From JAWKXU01 sp020446465 (GTDB lineage Bacteria; Pseudomonadota; Alphaproteobacteria; Sphingomonadales; Sphingomonadaceae), in NCBI GenBank assembly GCA_041396845.1, contig JAWKXU010000001.1, forward strand, positions 1 to 64,000: DNA of 64,000 bases, in the 5' to 3' direction. Shown piece by piece: positions 15,240 through 23,522 of this stretch. Under the pieces are notes generated by a model, which ran no database searches, was not told where the DNA came from, and worked only from the letters and a program-made list of their open reading frames with translations. How positions within the stretch are numbered: the stretch's first letter is position 1; each line of letters begins with the position of its first letter. The position numbers were made by a program, and so were the translations under genes.

Positions 15240-15567
15240 ATCCACCGCCAACGGCTTTGCCGGACGCGCCCGGCATTTCGGCATCGACGAGCAAATCGTG
15301 CTGGTCGCGATCGATCCTGGAGACGCCGAGAACGCGCCCGACTACCGCGTCCACCTCGACGACGAGGACGGTCCCGAGGTCGGCGGCGCGTGGAAACGGG
15401 TCGGCGAACGCGCCGGCGACTACATCGCGCTGGAGATCGACAGCCCGCTTTTTTCGTCGCCGTTCCGCCCGGTGCTGTTCCGTGCCGATGACGATGGCCG
15501 GACATTCCGGCTGTCGTGGACGCGCCTGCGACCGCGCGATGATCACGCCGATCAGTCGCGGCGCTGA
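15220..15567 (+). CDS. DUF736 family protein (copy 2)
   Basis: A 115-residue DUF736-like protein using a GTG start at 15220, with AAAGGAGA seven bases upstream. AIDPGDAENAPDYRVHLDDE, GPEVGGAWKRVGERAGDYIAL and EIDSPLFSSPF are the standard family landmarks. It overlaps the end of traF by 20 bases. It is more acidic than copy 1, and its N-terminus is shorter than the usual IGTFT opening. The function is unknown; it is presumed to be an ICE accessory protein. Confidence 0.85.
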   Translation: MPTNIFESTANGFAGRARHFGIDEQIVLVAIDPGDAENAPDYRVHLDDEDGPEVGGAWKRVGERAGDYIALEIDSPLFSSPFRPVLFRADDDGRTFRLSWTRLRPRDDHADQSRR

Positions 15568-15602
15568 CGCTTTCTCTTCCCCCGCAAACGAAAGGCAGAC
15601 CC

Positions 15603-15947
15603 ATGAACCAGATCACCATCGGCACGTTTCGCCGTGATAACGGCGCCTGGAAAGGCCGCATCCAGACGCTCGGCCTCGACGCGCCGCTCTATCTCGCCGA
15701 AGTCGATCCACGCGAGAACGAGGGCAAGTGCCCCGACATGCGCGTGCATCTCGGCGACAGCGCCGAGGGATTTCCGGTCGGCGAGGCGCGGCATCGCCCC
15801 GGTGGACCGGGCGGATTCCACATCGCGGTGCGCATCGACGGCCCGCTCTTTCCGCGACCGATCGACGCCATGCTGCTCACCGCCGGACATGGCGATGTTC
15901 ATTACCTGGTCTGGAACCGTCCGCCCGAACCGGCCAGCGGAGGTTGA
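15603..15947 (+). CDS. DUF736 family protein (copy 3)
   Basis: A 114-residue DUF736 protein with the classic opening NQITIGTFRRDNGAWKGRIQ, then APLYLAEVDPRENEGKCPDM and a C-terminal DGPLFPRPIDAMLL strand. The start is well placed after AACGAAAGGCAG. It lies 35 bases after copy 2, in tandem. Divergence between the copies is high enough that they are old paralogues or were acquired separately. Confidence 0.87.
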   Translation: MNQITIGTFRRDNGAWKGRIQTLGLDAPLYLAEVDPRENEGKCPDMRVHLGDSAEGFPVGEARHRPGGPGGFHIAVRIDGPLFPRPIDAMLLTAGHGDVHYLVWNRPPEPASGG

Positions 15948-15951
15948 ACGG

Positions 15952-16647
15952 ATGCGCCGATTCATCCGTAATTCGGTCCTGGCGGCGGTCGCGGTCGTGC
16001 AGCTTTCCGGTGTCGCCGCCGCGCAGTCCCCTCCGCCCGAACGGGCGGCTACGCGCGACCCTTATGCCGGCCACGTCGCCGACGCGGCCCGGCGCTTCGG
16101 CATCCCGGAAGCGTGGATATGGACCGTCATGCGCGTCGAGAGCAACGGGGATTCCCGCGCGGTATCGTCGGCGGGTGCGATGGGTCTGATGCAGATCATG
16201 CCCGCGACCTGGGCGAGTCTGCGCGCACGCCACGGGCTGAGGAGCGATCCCTATAACGTGCGCGACAACATCATGGCGGGCGCGGCCTATCTGCGTGAGA
16301 TGCACGACCGCTATGGCAACGTGACGGCGATGCTGGCGGCCTACAACGCGGGGCCGGGCCGCACCGACGAATATTTTTCGCGCGGCCGTCCGCTGCCCAC
16401 CGAGACGCGCGCCTATCTGGCAAAGCTGGCGTCAATCACCAGCAGCGCGGGCGACAGCCAGCTTGCCGCTGCGCCTTCGTCCGATCCGTTCGCATGGCGC
16501 CGGGCCGCATTGTTCGCGGCGCGGGCCAACGACGATCCGGCCACACCGGAACCGGCGCCCGACGAACGTCCGGCCTCCGGTCCCGCCGCAGCCCAACCGC
16601 CTGCGAACAGCCTGTTCGTCGCGCTGTCGGGCCGGAGGCAGCCGTGA
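15952..16647 (+). CDS. Lytic transglycosylase (conjugation-associated, VirB1-like)
   Basis: A 231-residue secreted SLT-type lytic transglycosylase that would open the peptidoglycan for the conjugation channel. A signal peptide (1-25, ending near VAAAQS) precedes the catalytic domain (about 40-150). The catalytic glutamate is in WTVMRVESNGD, with SSAGAMGLMQIMPATW and MLAAYNAGPG completing the family signature. A proline/alanine-rich tail follows (about 175-231). GGAGG precedes the ATG, and its stop overlaps the next gene's GTG. Confidence 0.92.
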   Translation: MRRFIRNSVLAAVAVVQLSGVAAAQSPPPERAATRDPYAGHVADAARRFGIPEAWIWTVMRVESNGDSRAVSSAGAMGLMQIMPATWASLRARHGLRSDPYNVRDNIMAGAAYLREMHDRYGNVTAMLAAYNAGPGRTDEYFSRGRPLPTETRAYLAKLASITSSAGDSQLAAAPSSDPFAWRRAALFAARANDDPATPEPAPDERPASGPAAAQPPANSLFVALSGRRQP

Positions 16648-17210
16648 AGATCGCTTACGCCGATCCGCCCTATATCGGCTGCGCACATCTCTATCGTGGC
16701 CATCCTGACTACGCAGGCGAGGTCGACCATCGGGCGCTGATCGAGCGGCTCGAACGCGACTATGACGGCTGGATATTGCACGCCGCCGCGACGCCGGAAT
16801 CGGTCGCCGTGCTCGCGCCGCTTGTGCGCGAAACCGGCGCGCGGTGGATGGCATGGGTCAAGGGCTTCGCCGCGTTCAAGCGCAACGTGCCGGTCGCTTA
16901 TGCGTGGGAACCCGTCATCATAAAGCCTGCGCGCAAGCCGGTCGTGAGCAAGCGGCTGGTGCTGCGCGACTGGATCGAATGCCCGATCACACTGCGCCGC
17001 GGTCTCACCGGCGCCAAGCCCGAAGCGGTCTGCCACTGGTGTTTCGAGACGGTCGCCGCGCGTCCCGACGACATGCTCGACGACCTGTTCCCCGGCACCG
17101 GCGCCGTCGCCGAAGCGTGGCGAACCTGGCGCCTCAAGTTCGCATTGCCGGGAGATCCCGTTGCAGCGCCGCCGCGGCCAGGCCGCGCGCCGTCCGCAAG
17201 CCGGCGGTAG
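16644..17210 (+). CDS. Orphan DNA methyltransferase, N6-adenine-like
   Basis: A 188-residue protein starting with GTG inside the transglycosylase stop. ADPPYIGCAHLY at residues 5-16 is a DPPY catalytic motif, and DLFPGTGAVAEAW near 152 resembles cofactor motif I. KGFAAFKRNVPVAYAWEPVI is the central family segment. It is short for a methyltransferase and lacks a recognisable target-recognition insert, so activity and specificity are unsure. Similar proteins accompany transglycosylase and relaxase genes in sphingomonad ICEs, as I recall, which fits a role in protecting or marking transferred DNA. Confidence 0.8.
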   Translation: MKIAYADPPYIGCAHLYRGHPDYAGEVDHRALIERLERDYDGWILHAAATPESVAVLAPLVRETGARWMAWVKGFAAFKRNVPVAYAWEPVIIKPARKPVVSKRLVLRDWIECPITLRRGLTGAKPEAVCHWCFETVAARPDDMLDDLFPGTGAVAEAWRTWRLKFALPGDPVAAPPRPGRAPSASRR

Positions 17211-17221
17211 GCCGGCGCACC

Positions 17222-17467
17222 ATGACCGCCCCCGTTTTCAGATTGCCCGGTTGGAAGGTGAAAGTGCCTGGAAGGGCAGGAAAAAGCCGAAGGAAGGGAC
17301 GGCAAGATAGAAGCCGCACCCTGATTTCGCCAAAAGCCGCTGTTTTTCAGCGGTTTGGCGCGGGTACATCGGTCGGCGAGCGTGCCGCTCGGAAGAAAAA
17401 AGCAAGCAAACTCAAAGCGCCGAATGGCACCACAGGCCATTTTCGGCGGAAAGCGGCCCGGCCGTGA
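17222..17467 (+). CDS. Small basic hypothetical protein upstream of the relaxase
   Basis: An 81-codon ORF whose product is rich in lysine and arginine (KKKASKLKAP near residue 60). The ORF overlaps the relaxase GTG start by four bases, but there is no convincing ribosome-binding site, and the region also contains an inverted repeat that may belong to an origin of transfer. It could equally be non-coding spacer with a chance frame. I list it at low confidence because coupling to the relaxase would be typical of this element. Confidence 0.3.
   Translation: MTAPVFRLPGWKVKVPGRAGKSRRKGRQDRSRTLISPKAAVFQRFGAGTSVGERAARKKKASKLKAPNGTTGHFRRKAARP
17329..17360. other. Candidate oriT inverted repeat upstream of the relaxase gene
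   Basis: An imperfect inverted repeat, GCCAAAAGCCGCTG / CAGCGGTTTGGC, encloses a TTTTT loop. The inner arms AAGCCGCTG (17334-17342) and CAGCGGTTT (17348-17356) pair at nine positions, one of them G-T. It lies about 105 bases before the relaxase start, the usual location of an origin of transfer. No nic consensus can be confirmed by eye, and a terminator is the alternative. Confidence 0.4.
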
Positions 17468-19227
17468 GCGAGGATGGCGATTTCCGCATCCGGCCGGGCA
17501 AGGTCGGCGACAGGGGCCGCCGCGGCGCCAGGGCGCGAGGGTTTGTCGCCCAGGTGCTGCGTGTCGCCGCGCGCAGCGGCGGCGGGCGGCGACCGGGCGG
17601 CTGGGGCGGGTCGCGCCCGCGCGGGCAATCGAACTTCGGCCGGGGCCGCACATCGTTCGCGCGCAGCCGACTGTTCGGATCGGGCCGGCGCGTGTTGGTC
17701 AAGATCGTGCCGGTCACCCGTTTCCACCGGAACGGGCGGCCGAGAGCGCCGCTGTCCGCGCACATCGCCTATCTCAAGCGCGAGGGCGTCACCCGCGACG
17801 GATCGCCCGCGCGGATGTTCGACGCCAATGGCGATGGCGCCGACGACCGCGCCTTCGCCGATCGGTGCAAGGACGACCGGCATCATTTCAGGATCATCGT
17901 CTCGCCAGAGGACGCGGCGGACCTCGCCGATCTGCGCGAATATACCCGCGATCTCGTTCGCCAGATGGAAGCCGATCTCGGGACGCGCCTCGAATGGATC
18001 GCGGTCGATCACTGGAACACCGACAATCCGCACGTCCATCTGCTGGTGCGCGGCGTCGATGACCAGGGGGCCGACCTCGTCATCAACCGGGAGTATATCA
18101 GCCACAACCTCCGCTCGCGCGCCGAAGAACTGGCCTATGCCGAACTCGGCCCGAAGCCTGAACATGAAATCCAGCGCGCGCTCGATCGCGAGGTGACGGC
18201 CGAACGCTGGACGAGGCTGGACGCCGAGATCACACGCTCGGCCGACGAGCTGGGCGTCGTCGACCTTCGCCCCGAGCAGCGCGGCCCCGATGATCCTCGC
18301 GTGCGCCGCTTGATGATCGGCCGATTGCAGCATCTGGAGACGATGGGGCTCGCCGCCCAAGCCGAGCCCGGCCAATGGGTCATGGCCGAGGGCGCGCAGG
18401 CGAAGCTGCGCGATCTGGGCACGCGCGGCGACATCATCCGCACGATCGGGAAGGCGCTGAACGATCGCGGCCTGCAGCGTCCGCTCGACAGCTATGAGAT
18501 CGTCAGCGCGGCGCCGCAAAAACCCATCGTCGGCCGGTTGATCGACAAGGGGCTGCATGACGAGCTGCATGGCTCGGCCTATGCGGTGATCGACGGTATC
18601 GACGGGCGCACCCACCATGTCCGGCTTCCGGGCATCGAGGCGCTGGAGCACAGCCCGGACATCGGCGGCATCGTCGAGCTGCGCGCCATCGGCAGGCCGG
18701 GCGAGCAGAAGCCGACGCTGCTCCTCGCCACGCGCTCCGATCTCGACCTTGCCGCGCAGATGAAGGTGCCCGGCGCGACCTGGCTCGATCATCGCCTGAT
18801 CGAGCGTGGCGCGGGCGTCATGGACGGCGGCTTCGGGGCGGAGGTGCGCCGGGCGATGGACGAGCGCACCGACCATCTCGTGCGCGAAGGGCTGGCGCGT
18901 CGCTACGGCGATCGCGTCGTGTTCCAGCGGGGTCTTCTCGACACGCTGCGCCGCCGTGAACTCGACGCGGCCGGCGCCGAGATCGCGGGCCGGACGGGGC
19001 TCGCCTACCGGCCCACCAGTCCCGGCGACAGGGTCTCCGGCATTTGCCGCCAGCGCCTCGCGCTCGCCTCGGGCCGCTTCGCCATGATCGACGACGGGTT
19101 GGGCTTCCGGCTCGTCCCCTGGTCGAACGACCTCGAACGCCACCTGGGCCGGCAGATCGCAGGCGTCGCCCGCGACGGCGGCGGCATCGGCTGGTCGCTG
19201 GGCCGCAAGCGCGGCCTCGGCATCTGA
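17464..19227 (+). CDS. DUF3363 relaxase (MOBP/VirD2-like)
   Basis: A 587-residue relaxase/mobilisation nuclease with the DUF3363 C-terminal half. A basic, glycine-rich N-terminus precedes the nuclease domain (about 75-235). VDHWNTDNPHVHLLVRG (about 182-198) carries the metal-binding histidines, and the likely catalytic tyrosine lies in the N-terminal HIAYLKREGV region or nearby. DUF3363 (about 270-560) ends near LGFRLVPW. The protein should nick oriT and pilot the strand to TraG. It starts with GTG at 17464. A 15-base gap separates it from traG. Its size and domain order match relaxases of Tn4371-like ICEs. Confidence 0.92.
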   Translation: MSEDGDFRIRPGKVGDRGRRGARARGFVAQVLRVAARSGGGRRPGGWGGSRPRGQSNFGRGRTSFARSRLFGSGRRVLVKIVPVTRFHRNGRPRAPLSAHIAYLKREGVTRDGSPARMFDANGDGADDRAFADRCKDDRHHFRIIVSPEDAADLADLREYTRDLVRQMEADLGTRLEWIAVDHWNTDNPHVHLLVRGVDDQGADLVINREYISHNLRSRAEELAYAELGPKPEHEIQRALDREVTAERWTRLDAEITRSADELGVVDLRPEQRGPDDPRVRRLMIGRLQHLETMGLAAQAEPGQWVMAEGAQAKLRDLGTRGDIIRTIGKALNDRGLQRPLDSYEIVSAAPQKPIVGRLIDKGLHDELHGSAYAVIDGIDGRTHHVRLPGIEALEHSPDIGGIVELRAIGRPGEQKPTLLLATRSDLDLAAQMKVPGATWLDHRLIERGAGVMDGGFGAEVRRAMDERTDHLVREGLARRYGDRVVFQRGLLDTLRRRELDAAGAEIAGRTGLAYRPTSPGDRVSGICRQRLALASGRFAMIDDGLGFRLVPWSNDLERHLGRQIAGVARDGGGIGWSLGRKRGLGI

Positions 19228-19242
19228 ACAAGGAGATAACCC

Positions 19243-21225
19243 ATGCCCGCTACCAAAATCCTCTGGGGCCAGATCATCGCCGTCTTCCTGATTGTGCTCA
19301 CCGCGATCTGGAGCGCCACGCAATGGACGGCGGCGGCGCTGGCATATCAGCCTGAGCTTGGCGAACCCTGGTTCATGGCGCTCGGCTGGCCGGTCTATCC
19401 GCCTTACGCCTTTTTCTGGTGGTGGTTCAGCTTCGACGCCTATGCGCCCGGCATTTTCCAGGCCGGCGCCTATATCGCCGCGTCAGGTGGCTTCGTGGCG
19501 GTCGCGGTCGCCATCGCCATGTCGGTCTGGCGCGCGCGAGAGGCGAAGAACGCGGAAACCTACGGCTCGGCGCGCTGGGCGACCGAGGACGAGGTTCGCG
19601 CGGCCGGACTGCTCGGCGACGACGGTGTGGTGATCGGCAAGCTGGGCCGCGCCTATCTACGCCATGACGGTCCCGAGCATGTGCTGTGCTACGCGCCGAC
19701 CCGCAGCGGCAAGGGCGTCGGCCTGGTGGTGCCCTCGCTCCTGACCTGGCCGGCGTCGGCGATCGTCCACGACATCAAAGGCGAGAACTGGACGCTGACC
19801 GCCGGCTTCCGCGCGCAGCATGGCCGCGTCCTGCTGTTCGACCCGACCAACGCGGCGTCGGACGCCTACAACCCGCTGCTGGAGGTGCGGCGCGGCCAGT
19901 GGGAGGTCCGCGACGTGCAGAACGTGGCCGACGTGCTGGTCGACCCGGAAGGCTCGCTGGAGAAACGCAACCACTGGGAAAAGACCAGCCATGCGCTGCT
20001 GGTCGGCGCGATCCTGCATGTGCTCTACGCCGAGCCCGACAAGACGCTTGCCGGCGTCGCGGCCTTCCTGTCCGATCCGGCGCGCACGATCGAACAGACG
20101 CTGGCCGCGATGATGGCGACACCGCATCTCGGCGAAGCCGGGGTGCATCCGGTGGTTGCATCGGCCGCGCGCGAGCTGCTCAACAAGAGCGACAACGAAC
20201 GTTCGGGCGTGCTCAGCACCGCCATGTCGTTTCTCGGGCTTTACCGCGATCCCGTCGTCGCCCAGGTCACGCGCGCCTGCCACTGGCGCGTCATGGATCT
20301 GGTCGCGGGCGAGCAGCCGGCGACGCTCTACCTCGTCATTCCACCCAGCGACATCTCGCGGACCAAACCGCTCATCCGCCTGATGCTCAACCAGATCGGG
20401 CGACGGTTGACCGAGGAACTGAACCAGGGCAACCGGCATCGCCTGCTGTTGATGCTCGACGAGTTTCCCGCGCTCGGGAGATTGGATTTTTTCGAGTCCG
20501 CGCTGGCGTTCATGGCAGGCTATGGCCTGAAATCCTTCCTCATCGCCCAATCGCTGAACCAGATCGAGAAAGCCTACGGGCAGGACAATGCGATCCTCGA
20601 CAACTGCCATGTCCGGGTGAGCTTCGCCACCAATAATGAGAAGACTGGGGACCGCGTGTCGAAGGCGCTCGGCACCAAGACCGAAATGAAGGCGATGAAG
20701 AATTATGCCGGGCACCGGCTCTCGCCCTGGCTCGGACATCTGATGGTCTCGCGCTCCGAAACCGCCCGGCAGCTACTGACGCAGGGCGAGGTCATGCAGC
20801 TGCCGCCCGACGAGGAAATCGTCATGGTGTCGGGTGTCCAGCCCATCCGCGCTAAGAAGGCGGCCTATTATGCCGATCCCCGTCTCGCCGCGCGGATCAT
20901 GCCGCCGCCCGATCCGGCCGCATTGCCACCTCGCGAAGTCCGTTCCGACGACTGGACGGGGCTCGCCGCTTCGGCCGATCCCGCCGAGATCGCCGCGATC
21001 ATCCGGCGCCAGGAGGATGCCGCCAACAGCGGGCTGCGCCGCGAGCCCGAACTTCCCGATCATGTCGCCATCGTGAAGGAGACGGCGCCCGCACCGCCCG
21101 CGCAGGAATTTTCCATCGTCGAGGACGAGCCCGAGGACGCCGCGCGCCAGGCCGCGGCGCGGCGCCGGATGCAGGGCATCGCTCGGCAGGCGTCGCTCGA
21201 TCCCGACGACGGCATCGAATTGTAG
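19243..21225 (+). CDS. traG: Coupling protein TraG (VirD4 family)
   Basis: A 660-residue type IV coupling protein that delivers the relaxase-DNA complex to the Trb channel. The N-terminal 110 residues contain two to three membrane segments (about 7-30, 45-65 and 75-100). Walker A is APTRSGKGVGLVV near residue 149; Walker B is LLLMLDEFPALG near 402. HCHV- and NNEKTGDRV-type segments further on are the usual TraG signatures. The C-terminal 120 residues are acidic and flexible. AAGGAGATAA precedes the start. It is directly followed by the CopG-type gene, 9 bases away. Confidence 0.95.
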   Translation: MPATKILWGQIIAVFLIVLTAIWSATQWTAAALAYQPELGEPWFMALGWPVYPPYAFFWWWFSFDAYAPGIFQAGAYIAASGGFVAVAVAIAMSVWRAREAKNAETYGSARWATEDEVRAAGLLGDDGVVIGKLGRAYLRHDGPEHVLCYAPTRSGKGVGLVVPSLLTWPASAIVHDIKGENWTLTAGFRAQHGRVLLFDPTNAASDAYNPLLEVRRGQWEVRDVQNVADVLVDPEGSLEKRNHWEKTSHALLVGAILHVLYAEPDKTLAGVAAFLSDPARTIEQTLAAMMATPHLGEAGVHPVVASAARELLNKSDNERSGVLSTAMSFLGLYRDPVVAQVTRACHWRVMDLVAGEQPATLYLVIPPSDISRTKPLIRLMLNQIGRRLTEELNQGNRHRLLLMLDEFPALGRLDFFESALAFMAGYGLKSFLIAQSLNQIEKAYGQDNAILDNCHVRVSFATNNEKTGDRVSKALGTKTEMKAMKNYAGHRLSPWLGHLMVSRSETARQLLTQGEVMQLPPDEEIVMVSGVQPIRAKKAAYYADPRLAARIMPPPDPAALPPREVRSDDWTGLAASADPAEIAAIIRRQEDAANSGLRREPELPDHVAIVKETAPAPPAQEFSIVEDEPEDAARQAAARRRMQGIARQASLDPDDGIEL

Positions 21226-21234
21226 GAGGTTCCC

Positions 21235-21663
21235 ATGCGCGTCCGTCTCAACGTCTATTTCCCCCCCGAACTGGCCCGCCAGGTGAGCGAGCTGGCGATC
21301 CGCCGCCGCATCTCGCGTTCTGCGATCGTCGAAGCGGCGGTCACTTCCTGGATGTCGCCGGACGGCGCCGACCGGATGGAGGCAGCCTTCGCGCGGCGGC
21401 TCGACCGGCTCTCGCGCCAGGTCCAGCGGCTCGAACGCAACACCGGCCTCACCACCGAGGCGCTGGCGCTGTTCGTGCGCTTCTGGCTGGCGGTTACGCC
21501 CCCGCTGCCCGACGAGGATCAGGCGGCGGCCCAGGTCAAGGGGCGCAAGCGCTATGAGGGTTTTGTCGAGACGCTCGGCCGGCGCTATGCCAGCGGCAAG
21601 AGCCTGCTCGACGAAATACCGGAGGATATTGCAGGTCGTGACGGCGGCTCCGCCGACACATGA
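21235..21663 (+). CDS. CopG-family ribbon-helix-helix regulator
   Basis: A 142-residue protein with an N-terminal ribbon-helix-helix (VRLNVYFPPELARQVSELAI, then SRSAIVEAAVTSWM). A coiled-coil-like helix region (DRLSRQVQRLERNTG) and a hydrophobic helix LALFVRFWLAV follow. This gene regularly sits between traG and trbB in Tn4371-like systems and is presumed to regulate transfer gene expression. AGGAGG lies right before its ATG. The 229-base spacer to trbB contains the dispersed repeat copy B. Confidence 0.88.
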   Translation: MRVRLNVYFPPELARQVSELAIRRRISRSAIVEAAVTSWMSPDGADRMEAAFARRLDRLSRQVQRLERNTGLTTEALALFVRFWLAVTPPLPDEDQAAAQVKGRKRYEGFVETLGRRYASGKSLLDEIPEDIAGRDGGSADT

Positions 21664-21767
21664 CAGTGGAGCGAACCAATCGGGACCGGCCACGCGCGAC
21701 TCGGCCAAGTATATTCGCGAAAATAGCGCGGGCGGAAAGCGGCGCCGAAAGTGTCCGACCGCAACGC

Positions 21768-21796
21768 GCACTTATCTACCGCCGTCACTACTACGC
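21768..21796 (+). repeat. Dispersed 29-bp element repeat, copy B
   Basis: GCACTTATCT-A-CCGCCGTC-A-CTACTACGC, 27 of 29 positions identical to the minus-strand reading of 5448-5476. It lies 97 bases upstream of the trbB start, in the direction of transcription. Weaker relatives are at 11495-11516 (before the PAPS-like gene) and 49323-49341 (minus strand). Confidence 0.55.
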
Positions 21797-21892
21797 CCTG
21801 ACATAGTTGTTGCCCCGCGCGATTTCCTATCTCTCTTGATGTGTCCCTGACGCCGGGCGGCGGTTCGCCCGGCCCAATTCAGGGGCCGTTCC

Positions 21893-22879
21893 TTGTCCGT
21901 CCAGCCGATCCGATCAGAAGCGAACACGCGCGGTGCGCGGATGCTGCGCACGGCGCTGGGGCCGTCGATCGCGGCCTGGCTCGACGATGCCGCCGTCATC
22001 GAGGTGATGCTGAACCCGGACGGCCGGCTGTGGGTCGACCGGCTGGGCGAAGGCATCAGCGACACCGGCATGACGCTCGGCGCGGCGGATGGCGAGCGCA
22101 TCGTTCGCCTGGTCGCGCACCATGTCGGCGTCGAGGTCCATGCCCGGTCCCCGCGCGTCTCGGCCGAGCTGCCCGAAGGCGGCGAGCGGTTCGAGGGGCT
22201 GCTGCCGCCCGTTGTCGCCGCGCCCGCCTTCGCCATCCGCAAGCCCGCCGTCGCGGTGTTCACGCTGGGCGACTATGCCGCGGCCGGGATCATGTCGGCG
22301 GCTCACGCCGAGGCGCTGCGGCAGGGCGTGGAAACCCGCGCCAACATACTCGTGGCGGGCGGGACCGGCAGTGGCAAGACCACGCTGGTCAACGCTCTGC
22401 TCGCCGAGGTGGCGAAGACCACCGACCGGATCGTCCTGATCGAGGACACGCGCGAGCTGCAGTGCGCCGCGCCGAACCTTGTCGCCATGCGGACCAAGGA
22501 TGGCGTCGTCTCGCTCTCCGATCTCGTCCGATCGTCGCTGCGCCTGCGACCCGACCGCATCCCGATTGGCGAAGTGCGCGGCGCCGAGGCGCTCGATCTC
22601 CTCAAAGCCTGGGGCACCGGCCACCCCGGCGGCATCGGCACCATCCACGCCGGTTCCGCGCTCGGCGCGCTGCGCCGCATGGAGCAGCTCATCCAGGAGG
22701 CCGTGGTCACGGTCCCCCGCGCGCTGCTGGCCGAGACCATCGACCTCATCGCCGTCCTCGTTCGCGACGGACACGGCCGCCGCCTCGCCGAGCTGGCCAG
22801 CGTCGACGGGCTCGACGCCGCGACCGGCGACTACCGCCTCACGCCGCTCACCACCCCCCAGACCGGAGACCTGCCATGA
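21893..22879 (+). CDS. trbB: TrbB, conjugation ATPase (VirB11 family)
   Basis: A 328-residue hexameric secretion ATPase of the VirB11/GspE superfamily. It starts with TTG at 21893, preceded by AGGGG. VEVMLNPDGRLWVDRLG and AIRKPA mark the N-terminal domain. Walker A VAGGTGSGKTTLVNAL (about 155-170), the Asp box LIEDTRELQC and the His box TGHPGGIGTIHAGS are in place. It energises Trb channel assembly and is the first gene of the trb operon. The stop overlaps trbC by four bases. Confidence 0.95.
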   Translation: MSVQPIRSEANTRGARMLRTALGPSIAAWLDDAAVIEVMLNPDGRLWVDRLGEGISDTGMTLGAADGERIVRLVAHHVGVEVHARSPRVSAELPEGGERFEGLLPPVVAAPAFAIRKPAVAVFTLGDYAAAGIMSAAHAEALRQGVETRANILVAGGTGSGKTTLVNALLAEVAKTTDRIVLIEDTRELQCAAPNLVAMRTKDGVVSLSDLVRSSLRLRPDRIPIGEVRGAEALDLLKAWGTGHPGGIGTIHAGSALGALRRMEQLIQEAVVTVPRALLAETIDLIAVLVRDGHGRRLAELASVDGLDAATGDYRLTPLTTPQTGDLP

Positions 22880-23244
22880 CCGACGACACCAAGCCTCTCA
22901 GGACCATGAAGGGCCGCCTGCTCGGCGGCACCATGCTCGACCGCCTCGGCCATATCGGCATCACCGCCGCCGGCCTGCTCTACGCGATGCCCGCCCATGC
23001 GGGCGGATCGTCGATGCCGTGGGAGGCGCCGCTGCAGAGCATCCTCGAATCGATCGAAGGGCCGGTCGCCAAGATCATCGCGGTGATGATCATCATCGTG
23101 ACGGGCCTGACCCTGGCCTTCGGCGATACGTCGGGCGGGGCGCGGCGAATGATCCAGATCGTGTTCGGTCTGTCGATCGCCTTCGCGGCCAGCTCCTTCT
23201 TCCTGAGTTTCTTCTCGTTCGGCGGCGGGGCGCTGATCGCATGA
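22876..23244 (+). CDS. trbC: TrbC, conjugative pilin
   Basis: A 122-residue VirB2/TrbC-type pilin precursor. A long leader (about 1-42) ends near MPAHAGGSS. Two hydrophobic helices follow (about 62-80 and 95-115), ending in SFGGGALIA. TrbC pilins are processed by leader peptidase and cyclised by TraF, which is encoded upstream. The ATG at 22876 overlaps the trbB stop, and its own stop overlaps the trbD start. Confidence 0.93.
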   Translation: MTDDTKPLRTMKGRLLGGTMLDRLGHIGITAAGLLYAMPAHAGGSSMPWEAPLQSILESIEGPVAKIIAVMIIIVTGLTLAFGDTSGGARRMIQIVFGLSIAFAASSFFLSFFSFGGGALIA

Positions 23245-23522
23245 CCGGCGCGGCCGATCATGGCGAACCCATCGCGGGCTACTTCGCCCCGGTCCATCAG
23301 GCGCTGACCGAGCCGATTCTGCTCGGCGGCGCCCCGCGTTCGCTCGCCATCGTCAACGGCACGCTGGCGGGCGCGATCGGGCTGGGGCTGCGGCTCTGGA
23401 TCGCCGGCCTCGCCATCTGGGCGATCGGCCATGCGCTGTCGGTCTGGGCCGCGCGCCGCGATCCGCAGTTCGTGGACGTGGCCCGCCGCCACCTTCGCTA
23501 TCCGACGTGGATGCGGCCATGA
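23241..23522 (+). CDS. trbD: TrbD, conjugative transfer membrane protein (VirB3 family)
   Basis: A 93-residue VirB3/TrbD-like protein. FAPVHQALTEPILLGGAPRSLAI is the family's N-terminal hallmark, followed by two hydrophobic segments (about 37-56 and 57-68) and the C-terminal DVARRHLRYPTW. It forms part of the inner-membrane complex with TrbE. The gene overlaps both trbC and trbE by four bases. Confidence 0.93.
   Translation: MTGAADHGEPIAGYFAPVHQALTEPILLGGAPRSLAIVNGTLAGAIGLGLRLWIAGLAIWAIGHALSVWAARRDPQFVDVARRHLRYPTWMRP

Noticed and set aside
17347..19323. A 658-codon minus-strand frame
   Set aside because: It is the shadow of the relaxase gene, which has clear catalytic motifs on the plus strand.
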